A stretch of 64,000 bases of DNA from Setoptus koraiensis. Taxonomy: Eukaryota > Arthropoda. A program made the position numbers and the translations under genes. Below are positions 12,337 to 24,927 of this stretch, in pieces (position 1 is the stretch's first letter; each line of letters opens with the position of its first letter). The DNA lies in assembly GCA_048013815.1 (NCBI GenBank), contig CM106586.1:14198001-14262000 (forward strand), in the 5' to 3' direction. The notes beneath the pieces were generated by a model. That model did no database searches and was not told where the DNA came from. It saw only the letters and a list, made by a program, of their open reading frames with translations.

Positions 12337-12379
12337 CCCAATCCGGTCACACAATCCCGGTTCGTGTGACCGGATTGGG
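12337..12379. repeat. Perfect 16 bp stem hairpin
   Basis: CCCAATCCGGTCACAC (12337-12352) is the exact reverse complement of GTGTGACCGGATTGGG (12364-12379), with an 11 nt spacer. Another copy of the core CCGGATTGGGCGG lies just upstream near 12299-12312, so the CCGGATTGGG motif occurs three times in about 80 bp in both orientations. Confidence 0.8.
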
Positions 12380-13723
12380 CGGCCGCAAATTTGCCCGCGA
12401 GCTCACAGCAAACTCACGACAAATAGCTGGACAACTATTAGCTGGTAACGAGATGCCCGGCGTTGTGTGGCGCGATGGTCGGCCGGCCGGCCGGTAGTGG
12501 CAAGCGAGAAATTGGAGGCGATATTAATGACAGCAAAAAGAGGCTAACTCATTTAGTGCATTACCACTAATCACTGGGGCTCTTTGCTTTATCTTTCGTG
12601 CGAGTCTGTTGACTCGAAATAAGCCCGATGAATTGAATTGTTGGCCATTATTGCCGGCCAGCAACTACGGCCAGCAACTGCGGCAACTGCAACAGCAACA
12701 ACCGGGCAACAGCAACAACTTCGCCAACTGCAACAACGGCAACGCTGAGGGGACGCATTGCAGCAGATAACATACAATAATAATAATAATACTAGCAATA
12801 ATGTTAATATACACTGTATAATAATTGCAGCGCTATTGCAGGCCAAAGTTGCCATGGCAGCCACAGTGGGCCGGCCGGCCGCGAGCAAGCGACCGAAAAC
12901 AACAATGGGGCCCCAGCGGACCTATTGGAATTGTCGATCATTTGTCGCGGGCGTCCGCTCTCATTTGCTTGGTCCGATTCACCTATTCCGAGTGGGCTAC
13001 TCGCGATAGGCAACCGCGACAACAGTGCGACTTGTACTGGCCCCCTTTCCATGTTGCGCACGCTGTAAATAAGAGACAATTCGTCGCCTCAAAGAAAATA
13101 AACCAAATTCGGCGAGTTGCTTCGGCAACTGACCAATGCCCAGTGGCCCATTCAAAGCGCTTCAACCTGACACCAATTTTACACTCGAAGCCATGTATGT
13201 GCGCGTTGTTATTTGGCATTATATATTGCATTATGTGGGCACGAAAAGATTGAAAGAATTTTCACTCCATTGAAAGCACGTCGGGCTGTCCGTCGGTCTG
13301 TCTGCTTGCTACAGCCAGGTAACAAGAGGCGAGTGACCGCTGGCCGGACACGAACAAGCTCGCAACAAATTTCTGCTGCTTTTCTCCGCGAGCGACTCCA
13401 TTACAGGTGAGACAAGTGGCTCGAGGGCCCAAATTTATAAATTGTTATTTGGCACGTCACTGGGGGCGCCGTCACGACAATGGGCGCCACGTCCAGACTG
13501 CTGTCGCCGTTGCTGGTCGTTGTTGTTGGCTTGTTGTTGTCTGCCCGTTGGCTGGTCGTTGTTTGCTGGCCGGCTGACCGTTGCCTCGAGAGCTCCCCAG
13601 CCGGCGCAGTAATGGCCTAATAGGGGCTAGCTTTTTAATGGATAATGAGTATCAACGTGACACTTCATCTGATAAAATGTAATATAATGTACATAATGTA
13701 GATAATGTGGCTATAATAATAAC

Positions 13724-13726
<3 letters not shown>

Positions 13727-13759
<33 letters not shown>
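13727..13759. repeat. CA dinucleotide microsatellite
   Basis: About 16 uninterrupted CA units, directly readable. Confidence 0.95.
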
Positions 13760-13761
<2 letters not shown>

Positions 13762-15510
13762 GGGGCCCCTCTCAGTGTGGTCGGCCAGCTGGAGAGGTTG
13801 CAAAAAGTAACATCTAGTCTAGTTAGATAAATGTGAGATAATTGCCGGCTCGTTCATTTGCTTTGTCCGGCCGGCCCCGTCGGGCTGCCCTTGGCGAGTC
13901 GCCTCTCGAGTTGCTTTGGCCTGCCTTATAAACCAAACCGAACCCAACCAATTAGATATCCAATTCAATATAATCGAACCGCCCCGCTATTATCGTCGCA
14001 AGCAACAGCCACGCCGACAACAACAGATTATTATTATCTACCTATTACATCTTTGGTCAGCGTGTATGGGTCGAGTGTATGCGCTGAGTGTATAGGCTGA
14101 CAAGAGGGCTCACATTTGGCATCGCATTATGTAGCGATAGCGGCAACCGGATGCTACACCTAGAGAGAGGGAATAATTGAATTCAAGCTGTGCCAAGCCG
14201 GCCCCATATAATAAGCCCATGTTGACGTTGTTGCTCGCCAGCCAATAATCTTCTTTGGTTGGTTTTCTTTCAGCCGTCTTGGCCGCCAGTCGTCCAGTGG
14301 ATCTAGATCGCAATCAACATCTTGTCTGGCTGTGTGTCGCCCGTCGCAGCGCCCCATCCGGCTGTCCGTACGGCTGTGCCATTTGGAAGTCACAAATGGC
14401 CAAACATAGTGATGAGACATAGAGATGTTGCATTTTTTGATCGCTCTCTCATCGACGAGCGCGCTCGGCATGTCGCTCGAATGTGAATGCGAGGGGAAAA
14501 ATTTGTTTTTAGGTAACATCTATCTAGCCATCTCTCGATTCGCAGCGTAACCGGATATTAAGCGAACACGATGATAGATAGATATCATCGGACGCGCTTG
14601 CCACACTCAAGTCAGATCTGGCCTCATGACCCCCGCTCATCGGTTGGCTCAGACAGACACCAGCAGCATACCAGAGCACGACCAAAAAGGCTGGCTAGTG
14701 CTGTGTTTAGCCAAATATATTTATCATGTAATATAAAGATATTTTGTTTTGACTTATGCGCGGGCACACAACACGAAAGAATGGCTGCGCTATCAACGAC
14801 TGCCAACCACGGACCACAGAGGACACCATGATGAGACGAGAAAGAGAAAAGGCTCGCTCGCTGTCGTTATTTATGATAGTTGTGGACACAAAACAGAAAT
14901 AGATAGATAGATCCATCGATCATCATCGGAGCCACAGCGAGCATCGGCAGGGGCCCATTCGCACTGCTACTTACCTATTCAATCCATTAGTGATGCGCAA
15001 ACATAATTTGTTGGTCGTTTGTGCAGTCAACGTTGGACGGATATTCTTGCTTCTTGTTCGCTCGTGCGAACGTTCGAACGCAAGAAATAAAGAAAAACAC
15101 AAACAAACAACTTTGTTCTCGAAAACAAAGTGAACACATAAATTCTTTTATTTTTGCGAACAAGTACATTTGTTTGAAGAACAACAACAATTTGCCAATT
15201 CGTCGTCCAACTTGATTTCTCGTTGTAGAAGGGTTTGCAAAAATCCACATTGAACGACGACGACGACGACGACGACGACTACAGAGCAGCCCATTTCTAC
15301 TAAAATCTAATTTAGCAACGCAAATACCCACACATTGCATGAATAAAATAGATAAAAGCCAGCGAGAATTGTGCATGTCGGAAAGCACGCGACTTGCAAG
15401 CTCACAACTCGTGAGTCACTAGTCATAGAGATACTGGCACTATAGGCCGATTGTAGCTGCCAACGAGCAGGAATTGTTTGGGGGCAAACTGAAAAAAGGT
15501 CACCCATCGT

Positions 15511-15570
15511 GCCTGTTACCCATTGGTGCCCATTGGTACCGATTGGTACCAACTGGCGCCAATTGGCCTC
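15511..15570. repeat. 10 bp periodic repeat around ATTGGTACC
   Basis: Consecutive decamers GCCTGTTACC, CATTGGTGCC, CATTGGTACC, GATTGGTACC, AACTGGCGCC and AATTGGCCTC begin exactly every 10 bases from 15511. A 10 bp period places each copy on the same DNA face. It may be a helically phased binding-site array or just a degenerate minisatellite. Confidence 0.75.
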
Positions 15571-15757
15571 ATTGTGACTTTTGTTGCGCCAGCCAATCTC
15601 GACAATCAGTCAGCGATTCATTCGTGACCCAACGGGCACAATGGCGGCGAGAGCAACAAAAGTAGCCCCCAAGCGTATTAACCATATGGCACAATTTGTG
15701 TTAATTATATCATCACTTGGCTGAGCCAATCAGTGATGTGAGGAAGAAAAAAAAACT

Positions 15758-15804
15758 GTGAAAATTTTCACGATTCACTGTTGCCTCAGAGGCAGTGGTG
15801 AATC
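15758..15804. repeat. Adjacent palindrome and hairpin
   Basis: GTGAAAATTTTCAC (15758-15771) is a perfect 14 bp palindrome. Immediately after it, 15772-15787 and 15789-15804 can form a 16 bp stem with only G-U wobbles in the middle and a one-base loop as written. Function is unknown. Confidence 0.6.
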
Positions 15805-16067
15805 TCTCGAGCTCACTGTATGTATGAGCTAGTGAGTTAGTCGCAATCGTCAGACGTCGCCAGTGAACGTGACTGAATCTGTTTGCCTACTACTTCAGTG
15901 AGCTGATTATTAATTGTAATGCTGCTGCTCATTCTAAATCTGTGACGTAATCTCGTTTAGGACGAGAGCAGCCGATTGCAATTTATCAGTTGCTGTTCAG
16001 CCATCATCGACGCTTATTAATTGAAGCTGGTAATGGAATGACAGACACACACAATTAATGAACACTA

Positions 16068-16108
16068 GTCAACAACCAACTACCAAACGGTAGAAGTTGG
16101 TTGTTGAC
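16068..16108. repeat. 41 nt hairpin with 13 bp perfect outer stem
   Basis: GTCAACAACCAAC (16068-16080) is the reverse complement of GTTGGTTGTTGAC (16096-16108), and the inner TACC/GGTA extends pairing. It lies about 150 bp before the G-depleted block. Confidence 0.7.
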
Positions 16109-16259
16109 CGGCTGGTTTGGCGTTTGCAAGCGTGTACGTGTGGCCACGTTTACTTGTGACACTTGACAACCCACGACAACCCATTACATAACACATGATG
16201 ATTATATTGGGCAACGGCAACAATCAGCAAGCAGAGTTAATGAATGCTGTCCTCACCCG

Positions 16260-19200
16260 CCCCCCCCCCCCATCCTAAACTCATATCCTCCCACACCCCC
16301 ACTCCAATCACTGACAGTCAGATTGCCGATTTCAAAAAATTCTAATTACCTCTTCCTTTTTCCAATCTCCCCAAATTCCCTTACCTCCAAACTTTTCCAC
16401 TCTCTCAACTCTCTAACATCAATCTCCTCACCTCATCAATACCTCCTCAACTATATTCAACATTATCACTTACCTATCAACTCCTATATTCCTCTCTCTC
16501 TCTCATCTCTCTCTCACATCTCATCATTAACCCCAACCCATAATTTTCCCAACCCCACACACCTATCACAAACCATACCCTCCACCATATTCCATATATA
16601 TAATTCCCACCAAAATAATTTTCCTATCAAATAAACTACCTCCAACCACTCCATATAAAACCAAAAATAAATCTACAAAAATACAAAATCTTCCAAAATC
16701 ATCAATAATATTCCTCCCTTTCCATTTTCAATACCCAATATCCACCCAATTCCCCTCAACCTCATTTTTCCCAACACCACCAATATCTATAATAAATATA
16801 CATTATCCACCCTTCACCCTTCATACATAATCTCTTTCATATCCATCTTATCACCTATCCTCACTCATACCCTTCCACCCTCCTCCCCACCCAAATTTCC
16901 CTCACTCAAACCAATCCAACAAATAATAACTCATTTATTCAAATACCCCCCCCTCAATCTCATAATCATATAACTCAATATAATTCCACCTCCCCATCAC
17001 CTCCCTCTCAAGCAACAACCAAATATCAATCAATCACACTTTACCAAATAACTCTAAATCTCCCTTATTAATCCTCATTCAAATACTCAACATCTAATAC
17101 AAATACACACTCCCCCCCACATTACATTCCTCCTACCCACCCTCATCATACTTTAACTCATATATAATCTTTCACACATTCAACAATATACCTATATAAC
17201 ACCCAATCCAACACACCCTTCCAACAATTTTCACAATAATCAAATATTTCTCCTCATAAATCAATCATCCCTATATATCTTACCTACCCCCCCTCACTCT
17301 ACTAATCAAATTACCCCCCCCCCAATTCATTCACCCCCTATAACAAATACCCAAAATTATACAATTCCCCCCCCCCAAATTCCCACCTCTACTATCCCAT
17401 TTCCCATAATTTTATTACAATTTCCCCTACCAATAAACCTTCCTAATATACCCATAAAGTCAACCTACCTACCAACACACCAAAACACTACACTCTAACA
17501 TCCTCCTCTATAACCAACACACTCATCTCATCATTTTTTCATAACCACCTATACTTTATCATAACAATATAAATCTATTCTAATCCAATCCATCCCATCT
17601 AAAACTCTCCCCCATCTCAAAAAATCTTTTACAAATCCACACAACCATAACCCAAACATAAACAATAATAATATATCTCTCTCACATACACCACATATCC
17701 ATCATCCATCTCACCATCCATACAAATATACCCCACATCTCCATCCCAATCTCATTTCCCCTCCTCTTACTCTTTACTTCTATCAACCCACTCTCTACCA
17801 ATAACACAATCCTCTATAACTAATCACTCAACACAAAAACTCTCTCCTTCTTCTCTTACAACCATCCCCAAATCCCCCCTAATCCCCCCCCCATCATATA
17901 ATCTCCACCCCCCCCCATTTCCTCTCAAATTTCCCCCTAAATCTCTCTAATACTCTTATCCCTAAAAAATTTTTCCACCCTCCCCATAATATCCCCCAAA
18001 TATAACACACCAAAAAAACTCCCTACCCCTCATCCATCTCATCCCCCACACTCTAATCCACCCCCCCATCTTTCTCCCACCCTCCTCCATCATTTTCCCA
18101 TTCACTACCCCCTAAAAAACACCAATAAAACCCCCTTAACCCCAACCACCATCACATACCCTATTCCATAACCCTCATCATTAATCAAACAAAAATAATC
18201 ACCCCCAAAATTACACACCCCACCCACACCTCCCAACTCCACAACCCACTTCAAAATATACCACATCCCCCTAACTCTCTCATTCACCTTTCCACCTACT
18301 CTCAACCTATCTCTAACCAATTTCAAAAAACTATTCAATAATCTTTCCCCCCCCACCAACCTCCTTCACACCATCTCTAAAATTTAACCCACCTACCCAC
18401 AACCCCCCTCACTCATACAAACCACACATAATTACCCCCCAATAAAATCAAACTAATTTTTTCTTTTTAACTTTCAACATTTCCAACTCATTTCACTATA
18501 TTCCCTTACCTTCTCAAACCCCCCCCCTATTTATAATATTTAAACTATAACCCAACCCCCCCCCCCTCCCCCCTAACATATATCCATTTTCCCAATACAA
18601 TATCCCTCAATCATTCCTAAACCCTCATTTCCAACTTTAATACCTCCATTCCCCCATTTCTTACACAATTTTCTACCCCACCCCCCACACCCCCCCCCCC
18701 CCCCTCCCCCTCTCTTACTAATATTCCAACTTCACCCTCATATTCCCCCCCCTATCAACAATTACCTCTCATTTCCACAATCCATACCCAACATATCCAA
18801 TCCTCACATCATCTAGCATACATCTTAACTCTCATTTATCTCAATTCACTATTCAACTCACACCCACACACACACACAAACCCTCCTACCAATCCTCCTC
18901 TCTCACCACTCATTCCATCCTCACTTCATCAATTCTTATCCCACACTACAATACTCACCACCCACCCACTATCACACACACAATTTCCCATCCATTACTC
19001 ATTACTCCCAATATCCCACCACTTCACTCATCACAAACCCTCACCCTTCTCCACAACCTCCACTTCCCATCCTATACTTAGAATCCTAATCAATATAAAA
19101 AACTATCAAACACAACTAAATATAATAATACTAATCTACTTTCCTACAACCCACATCAATCATCCATAATCCTAATCACACCACACATATATACATACCA

Positions 19201-20538
19201 TTTAATACTATTTAATACCCTATACCCCTACCCCTATTCTACTCAATCACCTCACACACTTACCCCAACAACCTAATTACTATTATATCACTATAACAAC
19301 CAATATATATACATACAATCAACCCCTTCCAACCCAACCACTCTACTCATCATTCTCCCCATCCCATCACCAATCCCACATCATCAACTACCCCACCTCT
19401 CTAACTACCATACATTCTCATCTCTCTCAACCCCAACCACCACTCACCCAATCCTACACTTCTCAACACTACTAACCATTCTCTACATCCTCATCTCCAA
19501 CCCACCCACTCACAACCCACCATATCTCACTCTCTCAACCCTCAATCTCTATCCATCATCCCCAAAACCCTACAACCACACCACTCATCAATTCACCTCA
19601 CTCCTATCATCACACCAACAAATATCACATTAACACTCAATTTTTCACCAAATAATTCACACTCCTCAATATCTAATTTACTCCATCCACTCATCATCAA
19701 TACTCGCAATTATTCTCACTACTACACCCATCTTCACATTCTCATTACCTACTTACCCCATTCCCCATTTACCCCTTCTCATTTATCCCAAAAAACCTAA
19801 ATCCCCCAAACAAAACCATCACTATCCCTCAACCACTTCCACATATCCATAAAACACTCCAATTCACTATCACACTCTAATATCTCAATCCTACCTCTAT
19901 CAAACTTCACATCCCCACAACTCTCATTCAAAAACACACAAACAACTCCATATATTTACAATCCCTAATCACACAACTCAAAACTACTCCCATTNNNNNN
20001 NNNNNNNNNNNNNNNNNNNNNNNNNNNNNNNNNNNNNNNNNNNNNNNNNNNNNNNNNNNNNNNNNNNNNNNNNNNNNNNNNNNNNNNNNNNNNNNNNNNN
20101 NNNNNNNNNNNNNNNNNNNNNNNNNNNNNNNNNNNNNNNNNNNNNNNNNNNNNNNNNNNNNNNNNNNNNNNNNNNNNNNNNNNNNNNNNNNNNNNNNNNN
20201 NNNNNNNNNNNNNNNNNNNNNNNNNNNNNNNNNNNNNNNNNNNNNNNNNNNNNNNNNNNNNNNNNNNNNNNNNNNNNNNNNNNNNNNNNNNNNNNNNNNN
20301 NNNNNNNNNNNNNNNNNNNNNNNNNNNNNNNNNNNNNNNNNNNNNNNNNNNNNNNNNNNNNNNNNNNNNNNNNNNNNNNNNNNNNNNNNNNNNNNNNNNN
20401 NNNNNNNNNNNNNNNNNNNNNNNNNNNNNNNNNNNNNNNNNNNNNNNNNNNNNNNNNNNNNNNNNNNNNNNNNNNNNNNNNNNNNNNNNNNNNNTCCCAA
20501 ATATCACCCCTCCCCCCAAATTCCCCCCCCCAAATCAT
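16260..20538. other. G-depleted three-letter block (probable data artefact), with an N gap inside
   Basis: From 16260 to 20538 the + strand is built almost only from A, C and T. I count five isolated G bases between 16329 and 19994 (17012, 17459, 18816, 19081, 19706), plus a short normal island at 16313-16328. Sampled lines keep A and T roughly equal (23/20 and 18/16 per 60) while C reaches about 17-26 per 60. Poly-C runs of 8-17 are frequent, as expected if neighbouring GGCC-type runs had every G written as C. This fits G-to-C substitution better than G-to-A or G-to-T conversion. Coding content cannot be judged here. Confidence 0.85.
19995..20494. other. Assembly gap (500 N)
   Basis: A run of exactly 500 N, a conventional scaffold-gap length, lies inside the G-depleted block near its right edge. 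Confidence 0.99.
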
Positions 20539-20763
20539 GCAATTATCTCATTTCACCTGTTTTAGCCACTTGCAAACTAGACTGCAAATGCACAATATCT
20601 GCAATTAACCATAATCAGCGAATAATCTCACTAATCAACGACTAATAGTCAACGACACCGTTTTAATCAACGACAATCAATCTAATGAGCAGCACATTTT
20701 GCATCAACGCATTCTTTCATTATTATCCTCATCATTGCTATCCTATCCGACACACACACACAC

Positions 20764-23700
20764 ATGAACATCGAACAGGAGCTAACCGTCACAGGGGACA
20801 ACTCTAGAAGGAACTATCGCGGAATATTTATATCAATAGTTGTATTAACACTTATATCATCCCTGATTATTGCCTCCATATTTTTGGCTAATCCGGACAT
20901 TTTGAAATTCTCAAAACTATTTCAAATAAAAGAGAAAATTCTATTAGAGGAGGCCATATTTGATTTGTTATCTCCAAAACATTGGACTCTACAATGGCTC
21001 GAGCCGCTGCCGCCAGCCGCGTCGGATGGCCCACGAGACCCAGACACAGAGGACACTCTATTGTTCATGGATCAGGACAAAGAGATAAGACTGTTGCAAT
21101 TGCCCAAACAATTTGAAACGACATCCAGAAATGTGCTGGCGACAAATAATAATTTGTTCTGCAATCAACAGCAAGCTCAAAACAGCACTGTTATATCGCT
21201 TGAGCCGATTATTTGTATCGAGCCTCGGCTCAACTTTTCCACTTTGGTTTCAAAATCAAGCCTGGTAAGTATAACTGCAAATTGATTTTGTTTCATGTCT
21301 ACAGTGTCGTTCTTGTTTACCCTTTAGCCCTTGTAGTTTGCTAACTGTTGGTCGTCATCATTATTATTACTGTTGCACTCATAAACTAAACACCATAAGC
21401 TTATGTCACAAGAATATTCTGACTACAAGCTGTCACCCTCGAGACGATTCATCTTGGCGTCAAGTGATAAAACTAGAATATATAGGTACACATTCATAGC
21501 GAACTTTCACATCTACGATATTGAACAAGACAGATTCGTACCATTTGGCTTCAAATTGAATGAAAACACCAATTATAACCAGCGTTCGTTTGATGCCGAA
21601 AACAAAAGACACAGCGCTGCTCCTGATTCAGCGCAGGGCAGATTTCAGTTTGTCAAATGGGTCAAAGTTCCAAACAAACCAGATCAAGATGCGCTGGTAA
21701 TTGTTCACAACAATGACATATATTTTAAGAGCTCAATTGAGTCCACAGAGGTTAGAATAACGAGAACAGGCGAGCCGGGCATCATTTATAACGGTATACC
21801 GGATTGGTTGTACGAGGAGGAGCTAATATCTCAAGACAATACCATATTTGTATCTCCATCTGGCCAAAGAATGGCCTATATGAGTTTCAACGATTCCGCT
21901 GTGGACACTATGAGAATACCCTTTTACGGTTCTGTCGAGGAACCCCTGCCACAACTACTATCCATCCGTTACCCAAAGGTAAAGTGAATATTATCCGACT
22001 GAAATCTTACCAATCAACTTTTGCTTCTGCAACTATCTGTGATTCAACTGACAACTCTCCCCACTAATCACTTCATCCTTTATTTTGTGATTCTATCAGG
22101 CCGGAAGGGTAAATCCAAGTGTTAGTGTCTACGTGGTCGATCTAGCCGGCGAAAGTCCAATATCCATACAATTGCAACTGCCCGAAGATCTTGAAAGAGA
22201 GTAAGTAAAGAGTACCAGTGACCAACTAGAAACGATCTGTTGGTGATATCAAAACGATTAACAACATGGTGTAATTTTATCAATTTTTATAGGCAACACT
22301 ACATCGGATCTATGACCTGGTTGAATGACCAAAACCTGACACTGACATGGATAAATCGTCACCAAAACACATCTTATCTATTAATATGTCAACAGACGGA
22401 TTCCTGGCAGTGTCGCAAGGTAAGTGTCAAGCTGGTCGTCAATTCTACTAACATTTTTCTTTTGAGCACGCATCTCATTTTCATAACTTGTTTGTGGCGA
22501 AATTTGCTAACGTTGACACACAACTCTGTTATAAGAACTTGCTCATCGAGGCCGAAAGCGGCTGGTTGGATATTGAGAAAGTGTTTCCCCTGGATGATCA
22601 ACACTATTTAGTCACGTTGTACAAGTACGAATCGGACCATTTGGGATATTTTAAACACGTAGCTAAAGTATCGCTGGAAACGGGCAAATATTCCTTTGTT
22701 ACCGCTGGTCAACGAGAAGTTATCGCAATATCCAGCGTTGACCCGATCAAACGCAGAATGTAAGTCATTAAATGTTATTATCTCGCGTTAAATTTATTCA
22801 CGCAAAAATGATTGTTTGTTGCTCATTAAGCTATATATGCTCGTCACGTTTGATCTCATTTCATTACACACACAATAACACGTCAGATACTATGTATCGA
22901 CTCAGGCATTCAAGCCCGACGTTAGGCATCTATACTGGACCAATATCGACGACAATGAAAATTCAGGACTCAATGGGGACACAGACAATTGTGTTACTTG
23001 CAGTTTGTACGAGGAATGCCAATTCAATGATATAAGATTTAGCGCCACAAACAGGTTCTACATTTTTGGTTGTCTAGGGCCCGGAGTGCCCAGGTTACAA
23101 TTGAGATCAATTGATGAAGTGGCATACGTACAGCAGCAGAATTCGTTCGAGCAGCTATCTTCAACTTCAGCCAGTGTCTCACTTGAACCTAGTAATCAAT
23201 TCCAATCGAATGTAGATAGTCCATCCGACGCATTTGTTGCGCAATCGCCAAACAATGATGCAAATGCCAGTAAAGTGTCACCACCCAAAGAGTTACGGCC
23301 AACAGATAAAACGTTAGTATGGAGCATTGAGGAAAATATTGAACTGCAAGAGAAACTCAAATTAAAAGCCCTGCCACAGTTGAAACGCTTTTTTGTGCCA
23401 GTGGGACATAATGGCCAATACAATGCTAGCGTCATGATGTTATTGCCACCTAAAATCAAAGATGATGACGAACAAAACACTCAGTACCCAATGGTGGTGA
23501 GTGTATACGCGGGCCCCGGCTCGCAGCATGTCGATCAGCGATTTGATCTGGGATATGGCTACTATTTGGCCTCCAACAAGAACATAATCTACACAGCGAT
23601 AGACGCAAGAGGTACCGGCTATCAGGGATCTAATATGCTCTTTGAGTTGTATCATAAATTTGGTTCGGTGGAAATAGAGGATCAGATCTCTGTCACAAGG

Positions 23701-24780
23701 TATTGTGATTAAGTGAAAATGAAACCTTGCCTCTCGTCTTACCAATATATTTTCAAATATCTCACCAGTTTAATATCTTTTTCTTGCATCATTGCGAATA
23801 TCCAGACAACTGATTGAAATGTTTCCGTTCATAGACAAATATAAAGTTGCTATATGGGGCTGGTCCTACGGAGGCTATGCTGCGGCTATGTCGTTGGCTC
23901 AAGGGAGCATGCCCTTGAAAATTGATACGAGATCATCAAGTAGAAATAGAACAAAAATTGAAGGTGACCAGCCTCACAGTCACCCGCAAGAAGTATTCGA
24001 GTGCGCTGTCTCGGTGGCCCCAGTAACGAATTGGCTATACTACGACACTGCCTACACGGAACGATATATGGATAGCCCATACAAAAATGAACGGTATGAT
24101 CGATGGAGACCAGGCGATCATCATTCATTCGGAGATCAGTATTCCAAAAGAGACGAATCAGTTGGTTTGGAACGATTAGTTGTAAAATCTACGGGTAAAA
24201 CTGTACATCCAGCTACTACAACTAAGACTAAAATGGCAGCAACAACAAGTAGGACAAAGAACGTCACCTCATCGTTATTGAGCTCTGACTTAAATGAGAG
24301 GTATAGAAAGGCTTCGTTATTAGATTTTGTATCGCACATGGATAGGAAAAGATTCCTCTTAATACATGGCACAGCCGACGGTAAGTACATTTGTCAGCCC
24401 TACATTGTGAGATTGTTTGTTTGGTCTTGTCTGGCTGGTTGTCGCTAACTATCCGATACAAATTTGACTTTTTGTTTCTATCTGTTCACAATCACTACAC
24501 TGGTACACACAAACACACAATATATATCGCACTGACAGATAACGTCCATTTTCAGCAATCAGTAATGCTCATGAAACTATTAACAAAGTTAAACATACTA
24601 TATGAGACACAATTATATCCAGATGAAGATCATGCAATAAATCATTATGCGGCCAAAATGCATTTATATTCGACTATTAACGATTTCTTTGGGCAATGTT
24701 TCGACATAGCACTATCCTATGATAATGTTCCTTACGACATGCACAATCACAAACACAATCAAAAGTACAGAGTGAATTGA
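20764..24780 (+). CDS. DPP4-type dipeptidyl peptidase, type II membrane serine protease (S9B)
   Basis: Eight exons join in phase: 20764-21264, 21400-21978, 22100-22200, 22293-22419, 22536-22759, 22887-23699, 23806-24380, 24539-24780, giving 1053 residues. A short cytosolic tail precedes one transmembrane helix (about 20-42). The beta-propeller follows, with DWLYEEE (about 302-308, the N-terminus-binding glutamates). The alpha/beta hydrolase has GWSYGGY (Ser802), HGTADDN (Asp973) and PDEDH (His1005) by my count. The triad is complete, unlike DPP6/DPP10, so an active enzyme releasing N-terminal dipeptides is inferred. It is longer than usual (about 760-870) owing to Ser/Asn-rich inserts before and inside the catalytic domain; 24094-24300 may be a stop-free intron. 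An AG at 20777-20778 could be the acceptor for an upstream first exon, so the ATG at 20764 is provisional. Confidence 0.92.
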
Positions 24781-24927
24781 ACAGCACATATTGGATTTTT
24801 CATCAATGAATTCTCTCACAAACTAGCCAACTCATACCGCATGACACGACGCCAGACGCTACTACACCACTATTAATGGCTAGCCAGACCAGATCAGTTA
24901 ATTGGTTGTTCTTGCCATATCTGTTGC

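Larger units (their letters stand above)
5923..16259. other. Large GC-rich non-coding domain (possible first intron of the DPP4-like gene)
   Basis: About 10 kb with no recognisable protein gene. GC is visibly higher than in flanking coding DNA, with many runs such as GGGGCCC and GGCCGGCC. It holds an imperfect CAA/CAG tract at about 8716-8790, a GGCC/CAGC run at about 8130-8161, a CA microsatellite at 13727-13759, a CGA run at about 15256-15279, a 9 bp tandem repeat at 11185-11220, a 10 bp repeat at 15511-15570 and several hairpins (listed separately). Numerous frames of 60-190 codons are consistent with chance in GC-rich DNA. A donor-like sequence (ACAGGTGAGA) lies near 13404-13413 without a convincing exon. 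Confidence 0.5.

Noticed and set aside
16323-16634. Open frame of about 100 codons inside the G-depleted block
   Set aside because: Without G, ATG is nearly absent and TAG/TGA stops cannot occur, so open frames there are artefacts of the three-letter alphabet.
16260-20538. Bisulfite-like G-to-A conversion or a true pyrimidine-rich satellite
   Set aside because: A is not in excess over T, C is about doubled, and no repeat unit is visible; G-to-C substitution explains the composition better.
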